A stretch of 8,529 nt of DNA from contig QQUK01000327.1 in NCBI GenBank assembly GCA_008501655.1, forward strand, positions 1-8,529. Reading direction: 5' to 3'. Positions 4,757-8,529 of this stretch are shown one piece after another. The notes beneath the pieces are model-generated. The model saw nothing but the letters and a program-made list of their open reading frames with translations, did no database searches and was not told where the DNA came from. The DNA comes from Calditrichota bacterium. Lineage in GTDB: Bacteria; Zixibacteria; MSB-5A5; GN15; FEB-12. Position 1 is the stretch's first letter; every line of letters starts with the position of its first letter. The position numbers and the translations under genes are program-made.

Positions 4757-6454
4757 TTATGATGCGCTCATCGCAGCCTGGGTTTCAGTGTATTCGCCCC
4801 ACTCTTCACGGAGGACGTCGCACATTTCACCAACGGAAACATAAGCACGGGCACATTCCATCATCGCTTCAAAAGTATTGCCGTCACCTTTGGCAACCTC
4901 ACGCAGATGTTCAAGGGTCTGCTGAACTTTTCCGTTGTCGCGGTCGGCTTTAATTTTCTTACAGAAATCAACCTGTTCTTTTTCGATATTTTTGTCAATT
5001 TTGAGAACCGGTATATCAATCTTTTCATCTTCCATGACAAAATCATTTACGCCTACAACAATGCGGTCTTTTTTCTCAAGTTCCATCTGGTAGCGGTAAG
5101 CTGATTTGGCAAGTTCTTTCTGGAAAAAGCCGTCTTCGATACATTGGAGGACTCCGCCGCGCTGTTCGATTTCGTCAAAATATTGTTCAGCTTCAGCTTC
5201 CATTTTGTCAGTAAGGGCTTCAACAAAGTAAGAACCGCCAAGCGGGTCAACGGTGTTGGCAACACCGGTTTCATGAGCAATGACCTGCTGGGTGCGAAGG
5301 GCAATAAGAGCTGCTTTTTCTGATGGCAGGGCAAGGGTTTCATCCATAGAATTTGTATGCAATGACTGGGTTCCGCCGAGAACTCCGGAGAGAGCCTGAA
5401 TAGCGGTACGGACGATATTGTTTTCCGGCTGCTGGGCGGTGAGTGAACATCCGGCTGTCTGGGTGTGGAAACGCAGGAGCCAACTTTTCGGGTTTTTCGC
5501 TTTGTATTTATTTTTCATCCGTTTGGCGTAGATACGGCGGGCAGCTCTGTATTTTGCGATCTCTTCAAAAAAGTCGGAGTGAGCATTAAAGAAGAATGAA
5601 AGTCTTGGAGCGAACTCATCGACATCCTGACCGGCTTCGATAGCTGATTCGATATAACAGAATCCATCGGCAAGAGTGAAGGCGAGTTCCTGTGCAGCAG
5701 TAGCGCCGGCTTCACGGATATGGTATCCGGAAATTGAAATAGTGTTGAACTGAGGAACGTTTTTGGTGCAGTAGTCCATCATGTCGGTAATTAATCTGAT
5801 TGATGGTTTGGGCGGGAAGATAAATTCTTTTTGGGCTATGTATTCTTTTAAAATATCATTTTGCAGGGTTCCGCGAATCTGATCAAAGGGAACGCCCTGT
5901 TTTTCGGCAACGACTAAGTACATAGCAAGCACAACTGACGCCGGCGAGTTGATGGTCATTGAAGTGGAGACTTTGGCGAGGTCTATGCCGCCGTAGATGA
6001 TTTCCATATCAGCGAGAGTATCAACGGCAACACCGCATTTGCCGACTTCACCGAGTGAACGGACATGATCGGAATCGTAGCCCATCAAGGTTGGTAAATC
6101 AAAAGCTGTAGAAAGCCCGGTACCACCCTGTTTGAGAATATATTTGAACCGTTCGTTGGTCTGAATCGGAGTACCCATACCGGCGAACTGACGCATTGTC
6201 CAGAGTTTTGTACGGTAGAGGGTGTGATGGACGCCTCGGGTGTAAGGATATTCACCGGGAAGTCCGATATGTTCATCAAAATAGTTTTCGGTATCGGCGC
6301 CTTTTATTGAGTCGGGAGTGTAGAGTTCATCTATATCATCACCTGATACGGTGAAAAAACGAGGCATTGATTTTTTACCCCGATACTTTTCGGCAGTTTT
6401 GTTCCAGTTAGCTAAACGATCTTTGAGTTTTTCTATAAAATTCTTGGTAAACAT
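4757..6454 (-). CDS. Acyl-CoA mutase large subunit (methylmalonyl-CoA/isobutyryl-CoA mutase family)
   Basis: Catalytic TIM-barrel subunit of an adenosylcobalamin-dependent acyl-CoA mutase, 565 residues from the ATG at 6454. Family motifs include GEYPYTRGVHHTLY (67-80), LWTMRQFAG (84-92), GYDSDH (125-130), GTLQNDILKE (195-204), ISISGYHIREAG (239-250; His245 matches active-site His244 of the Propionibacterium enzyme), FHTQTAGCSLTAQQPENN (329-346) and TQSLHTNSMDE (362-372). It lacks the fused B12 domain, which is encoded by the next gene. Aligning by eye, Propionibacterium Tyr75, Tyr89 and Arg207 correspond to His76, Phe90 and Gln208 here. Phe/Gln at the last two places is the pattern reported for isobutyryl-CoA mutase; Arg207 normally holds the methylmalonyl carboxylate. 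I therefore keep the substrate open. A longer start at 6466 (adding MEKV) has no ribosome site. The gene sits just behind a good promoter and leads the four-gene operon. Confidence 0.95.
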   Translation of the reverse strand: MFTKNFIEKLKDRLANWNKTAEKYRGKKSMPRFFTVSGDDIDELYTPDSIKGADTENYFDEHIGLPGEYPYTRGVHHTLYRTKLWTMRQFAGMGTPIQTNERFKYILKQGGTGLSTAFDLPTLMGYDSDHVRSLGEVGKCGVAVDTLADMEIIYGGIDLAKVSTSMTINSPASVVLAMYLVVAEKQGVPFDQIRGTLQNDILKEYIAQKEFIFPPKPSIRLITDMMDYCTKNVPQFNTISISGYHIREAGATAAQELAFTLADGFCYIESAIEAGQDVDEFAPRLSFFFNAHSDFFEEIAKYRAARRIYAKRMKNKYKAKNPKSWLLRFHTQTAGCSLTAQQPENNIVRTAIQALSGVLGGTQSLHTNSMDETLALPSEKAALIALRTQQVIAHETGVANTVDPLGGSYFVEALTDKMEAEAEQYFDEIEQRGGVLQCIEDGFFQKELAKSAYRYQMELEKKDRIVVGVNDFVMEDEKIDIPVLKIDKNIEKEQVDFCKKIKADRDNGKVQQTLEHLREVAKGDGNTFEAMMECARAYVSVGEMCDVLREEWGEYTETQAAMSAS

Positions 6455-6460
6455 AACTTT

Positions 6461-6464
6461 CTCC
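6461..6464 (-). promoter_or_regulatory. Ribosome binding site deciding the mutase start
   Basis: GGAG (continuing as GGAGAAAG) lies 6 bases before the ATG at 6454. The in-frame ATG at 6466 lies upstream of it and is only about 8 bases from the predicted transcription start, so the inner start is preferred. Confidence 0.65.
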
Positions 6465-6482
6465 ATGCTAAATTAAGGGTGT

Positions 6483-6511
6483 ATAATACAACAATATGAT
6501 ACGAAAATCAA
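6483..6511 (-). promoter_or_regulatory. Sigma70-type promoter of the mutase operon
   Basis: On the minus strand a -35 box TTGATT (6511-6506) and a -10 box TATTAT (6488-6483) are separated by exactly 17 bases. Four of six and five of six bases match the consensus. Transcription would begin near 6475, giving a short leader of about 20 bases before the mutase ATG at 6454. This makes the mutase genes a unit independent of the membrane-protein genes upstream. Confidence 0.7.
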
Positions 6512-6531
6512 GGAGACAGCGTCTCTTTTTT
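6511..6531. promoter_or_regulatory. GAGAC/GTCTC palindrome next to the -35 box (operator or terminator-like hairpin)
   Basis: GAGAC (6513-6517) and GTCTC (6521-6525) are perfect inverted arms around AGC, followed on the plus strand by six T (6526-6531). It touches the -35 box of the mutase promoter, a place suited to an activator or repressor site. On the plus strand the shape also fits an intrinsic terminator (stem extendable by a G.U and two A-U pairs), but no plus-strand gene precedes it. On the minus strand, after the YdjM-like gene, the following T-run is poor. I cannot choose between these roles. Confidence 0.45.
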
Positions 6532-6602
6532 CATTATCTTATTAGTCGTAAGCTGTTGTAGTAAATAACGTTAATTGCTTTTAAATTTATACGGGGGAAG
6601 TT

Positions 6603-7157
6603 TCAGATTTTCTTTGGATTTTTTCGTTTTTTTTTGATAAATAAGGTCAGAAAAGTAATCAAAACCGCAGGTGTCCAGATGTAGAGCATCTCACTGAATA
6701 AAGTTTTATAACCCCAGTAACTAAAGAATTTTGTAATACCGATTGGTGATACCTGAATCGGTCGAAATGGGAGAAAGTAACGTGTGTTATCAAACGGTGC
6801 CAGCAGAGCAATCCCCATCCCCCCGTTTGTCATAGCGTCAAAAATACCATGTGAAGCAGTTAAGGTCCCAAAATATGCCATTAACAAGAGTGATTTCCTG
6901 GAAAACAGATTATTTTTCCTAAAAAAGAATGTGACAATAATAATTCCTATCAGATATGCAAAAAAGATTGAATGAAAAAAACCACGATGCCCAATAAAAT
7001 GGGAATAGTGAATATTAAAATAAAAAGTAAGGACATCTGCATCAGGAAGCATCGGCAAAACAATTGAAAAAAACCAGAACCGTTTTTTATCAACTTCAAA
7101 TGCGGATAGTTTTCCTGAAAGAAATCCGATTAATGAGTGTGTTATGATAGTTGGCAT
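6603..7157 (-). CDS. YdjM-like membrane-bound metal-dependent hydrolase family protein
   Basis: A 184-residue membrane protein that fits the YdjM (LexA-regulated, DUF457-type) family of predicted metal-dependent hydrolases. Conserved features are the N-terminal THSLIG (His7), LPDAD (37-41), the HRGFFHS motif (57-63), ASHGIFDAMTNGG (101-113) and APFDNTRYFLPFRPI (120-134). The His and Asp residues are the presumed metal ligands. About four hydrophobic segments are visible (near 28-36, 60-79, 88-100 and 155-174), with a basic C-terminal tail. The biochemical function of the family is not established. The gene begins only 5 bases after the stop of the polytopic membrane protein gene, and its likely ribosome site (AGAGGGA) lies within the end of that gene, so the two are probably cotranslated. 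A role in lipid or envelope metabolism is only a guess. Confidence 0.85.
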   Translation of the reverse strand: MPTIITHSLIGFLSGKLSAFEVDKKRFWFFSIVLPMLPDADVLTFYFNIHYSHFIGHRGFFHSIFFAYLIGIIIVTFFFRKNNLFSRKSLLLMAYFGTLTASHGIFDAMTNGGMGIALLAPFDNTRYFLPFRPIQVSPIGITKFFSYWGYKTLFSEMLYIWTPAVLITFLTLFIKKKRKNPKKI

Positions 7158-7162
7158 TATTT

Positions 7163-8263
7163 TTATTCCCTCTGATTTACTTTACGTAATACAATATATA
7201 CGATAACAAATCCGGTAAGATGCATCGCAAAAAGAACCCGGTGGAAATCGATCATTGGCAGATAGGTAAATGAGGGAAATAGAATGACTGTCAAAATCAC
7301 GCTGACTATAAATAACAGAATCACCCTGCTAATATATTGTAATGTCATATAAGATTTCATTTTTGGTATTACCTGTCTGAATCTCATCAAAACATACGGG
7401 ATAATAACCACAAACGGTGTAAAGAGAAGTCTCACTTCCCGGACAAGAGCTGTATTCAGAACCACAACAATAGTCAAGAGCGAAATAACTATTGCACTGA
7501 GATATAGTTTTTTATCTTCATCAGACTGGTTTTTAAACGGTACAATTATAAATGCCCACAACCATCCAAACGATATAAAGAGTGAGTAAATTGTCTGGCG
7601 GATTGTATCAGCATTTTCAAAATTCACGATAAGTCTGGTAAAGCGACCTTCGAGAACTTCCGGGAAAAAAAAGATACGGGCTGATGAATAAAAAAATACC
7701 GGGAGCATCATTGGAATGCACCAACTGAATATTGATTTTGATTTATTACGATAAATAAAAAACAGAGGAAATAACAGAACCATACTTTCTCTGGATATGA
7801 GTGAAATCATCCAAAAAAGGGCGGCTATGTAAAATTTATCTTTTATTATAAAATAAAACATCCATACGACACAAAGATATGCCCAGATATCATCATACGA
7901 GTAGACCGGAACAAAATGGATACAGAGAATTGGAAATGTTAAAGCTGTAATAAATAATCCGATGATTCGGTCGGTTTGAGTAAGCTCAAACTGTTTAAGC
8001 AACCTCGTAATTGATATAAAAAACAAAAAGAGTAATCCATATTGATGCACAATAAACGACCATAAAAATGAAAGATGCATTTCATTTAAGTAAAACATTG
8101 CCATACTTGTAAACGGCCGCAGTTTAAAAGGGTAAGCAGTCTGGTGATAGTAATAAGTTCCCGTGATAATATCCTCAGCATGATAAATCATAGTACGCAG
8201 GAAATAATTCAGGCAGAAGACAAGAAGGGTAAGTAGAAACGACAGCGCTATCTCTTTTTTCAT
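7163..8263 (-). CDS. Polytopic membrane protein, possibly GT-C-like glycosyltransferase
   Basis: A 366-residue, very hydrophobic protein with about ten predicted transmembrane helices starting directly at the N-terminus (near 5-20, 64-86, 98-118, 126-140, 143-171, 178-195, 225-242, 254-274, 280-294, 312-331 and 343-360). I do not recognise a named family. Features seen in membrane glycosyltransferases of the GT-C type are hinted at: acidic and aromatic residues in loops (YSYDD at 121-125), a helix-end RES motif (158-160) and LVREVRLLFTPF (273-284). These are weak clues. No ribosome site is visible before the ATG; the preceding gene stops 16 bases upstream, so expression may depend on readthrough or coupling. 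The gene is strongly AT-rich. With the YdjM-like gene it forms a membrane pair lodged between a MeaB-like gene and the mutase, without an obvious link to acyl-CoA metabolism. Confidence 0.75.
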   Translation of the reverse strand: MKKEIALSFLLTLLVFCLNYFLRTMIYHAEDIITGTYYYHQTAYPFKLRPFTSMAMFYLNEMHLSFLWSFIVHQYGLLFLFFISITRLLKQFELTQTDRIIGLFITALTFPILCIHFVPVYSYDDIWAYLCVVWMFYFIIKDKFYIAALFWMISLISRESMVLLFPLFFIYRNKSKSIFSWCIPMMLPVFFYSSARIFFFPEVLEGRFTRLIVNFENADTIRQTIYSLFISFGWLWAFIIVPFKNQSDEDKKLYLSAIVISLLTIVVVLNTALVREVRLLFTPFVVIIPYVLMRFRQVIPKMKSYMTLQYISRVILLFIVSVILTVILFPSFTYLPMIDFHRVLFAMHLTGFVIVYIVLRKVNQRE

Positions 8264-8279
8264 AGGGGTTGATGCTCAG

Positions 8280-8529
8280 TTATTGATGAAGGAATTTTTC
8301 AAACAGTTCTTTACCGATTTTATATGGATTTGTTTTACCGTCGGCGATGTCATTTAAGATTGCATCAAAATCTGTAAAGTCTGATACTTTTTTTAAAAAC
8401 TCATTTTCAAAATGATTTTTAATGATATTGATAACTTTTTTCTTGAGTTGTTTTTTCCGGTGCTCTTCAAAAAGATTATTTTTCTTAGAAAATTCGATAT
8501 GTTCTAAAATTTTGTCATGGAGTTTATCA
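8280..8529 (-). CDS. meaB: MeaB-like GTPase, C-terminal fragment (runs off right edge)
   Basis: An open frame enters from the right edge and stops with TAA at 8280-8282, giving 82 readable C-terminal residues. It reads ILEHIEFSKKNNLFEEHRKK and later DGKTNPYKIGKELFEKFLHQ. This matches the usual tail of MeaB/ArgK (LAO/AO ATPase family) proteins: a helix with H...(G/N)xhxxxR, a long basic amphipathic helix, then a (G)xxxPYxxAxxLh end. MeaB is a G-protein that loads and protects B12-dependent acyl-CoA mutases, and its gene often lies next to them, as here. The GTPase domain itself is outside the window, so the assignment rests on the tail and on context. The fragment is lysine- and asparagine-rich and AT-rich like the genes that follow. 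Confidence 0.7.
   Translation of the reverse strand, partial: DKLHDKILEHIEFSKKNNLFEEHRKKQLKKKVINIIKNHFENEFLKKVSDFTDFDAILNDIADGKTNPYKIGKELFEKFLHQ

Noticed and set aside
6603..8529. AT-rich right third as a genomic island or prophage
   Set aside because: No integrase, transposase, tRNA or flanking repeat is visible, and the MeaB-like fragment belongs functionally with the mutase; low GC alone is not enough.

Overview
The window reads as part of the chromosome of a non-model bacterium that degrades amino acids or branched and odd-chain acids. Every gene I accept lies on the minus strand, so transcription runs from high to low coordinates. Ribosome sites of the GGAGG/AAGGA type occur before several genes. 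The mutase is split into separate catalytic and B12-binding proteins, as in many anaerobes, archaea and environmental bacteria. I cannot name the phylum with confidence. Base composition is uneven: the acyl-CoA genes are moderate in GC, while the right third (about 6600-8529) and the metallo-hydrolase gene are clearly richer in AT.

Layout in the order of transcription. (1) 8529-8280 is the C-terminal end of a protein that looks like MeaB, the G-protein chaperone of B12-dependent acyl-CoA mutases. It is followed closely by a 366-residue polytopic membrane protein and a YdjM-like membrane hydrolase (8263-6603). (2) A 136-bp spacer holds a good sigma70-type promoter (TTGATT, 17 bp, TATTAT), with a GAGAC/GTCTC palindrome touching its -35 box. 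(3) A four-gene run follows: mutase catalytic subunit (6454-4757), B12-binding subunit (4716-4297), acyl-CoA dehydrogenase (4262-3120) and a metallo-beta-lactamase-fold hydrolase (3120-2284). (4) A 284-bp spacer (2283-2000) is packed with six small hairpin repeats from two families. (5) A propionyl-CoA carboxylase-type carboxyltransferase (1999-449) and the start of a biotin carboxylase (436 to beyond the left edge) complete the window.

How the genes may work together. The first reading is the propionate route: carboxylase makes methylmalonyl-CoA, mutase makes succinyl-CoA, and MeaB protects the mutase. However, the mutase carries Phe90 and Gln208 where the Propionibacterium methylmalonyl-CoA mutase has Tyr89 and Arg207. 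Phe/Gln is the pair known from isobutyryl-CoA mutase. With a butyryl-CoA-dehydrogenase-like enzyme encoded directly downstream, the mutase operon could instead convert isobutyryl-CoA (from valine) to n-butyryl-CoA and then crotonyl-CoA, leaving the carboxylase pair as a separate unit beyond the repeats. This is inference from residues and gene order.

I found no CRISPR array, tRNA, rRNA, transposase or phage gene. The most interesting items are the mutase specificity residues and the hairpin-repeat cluster with compensating stem changes.
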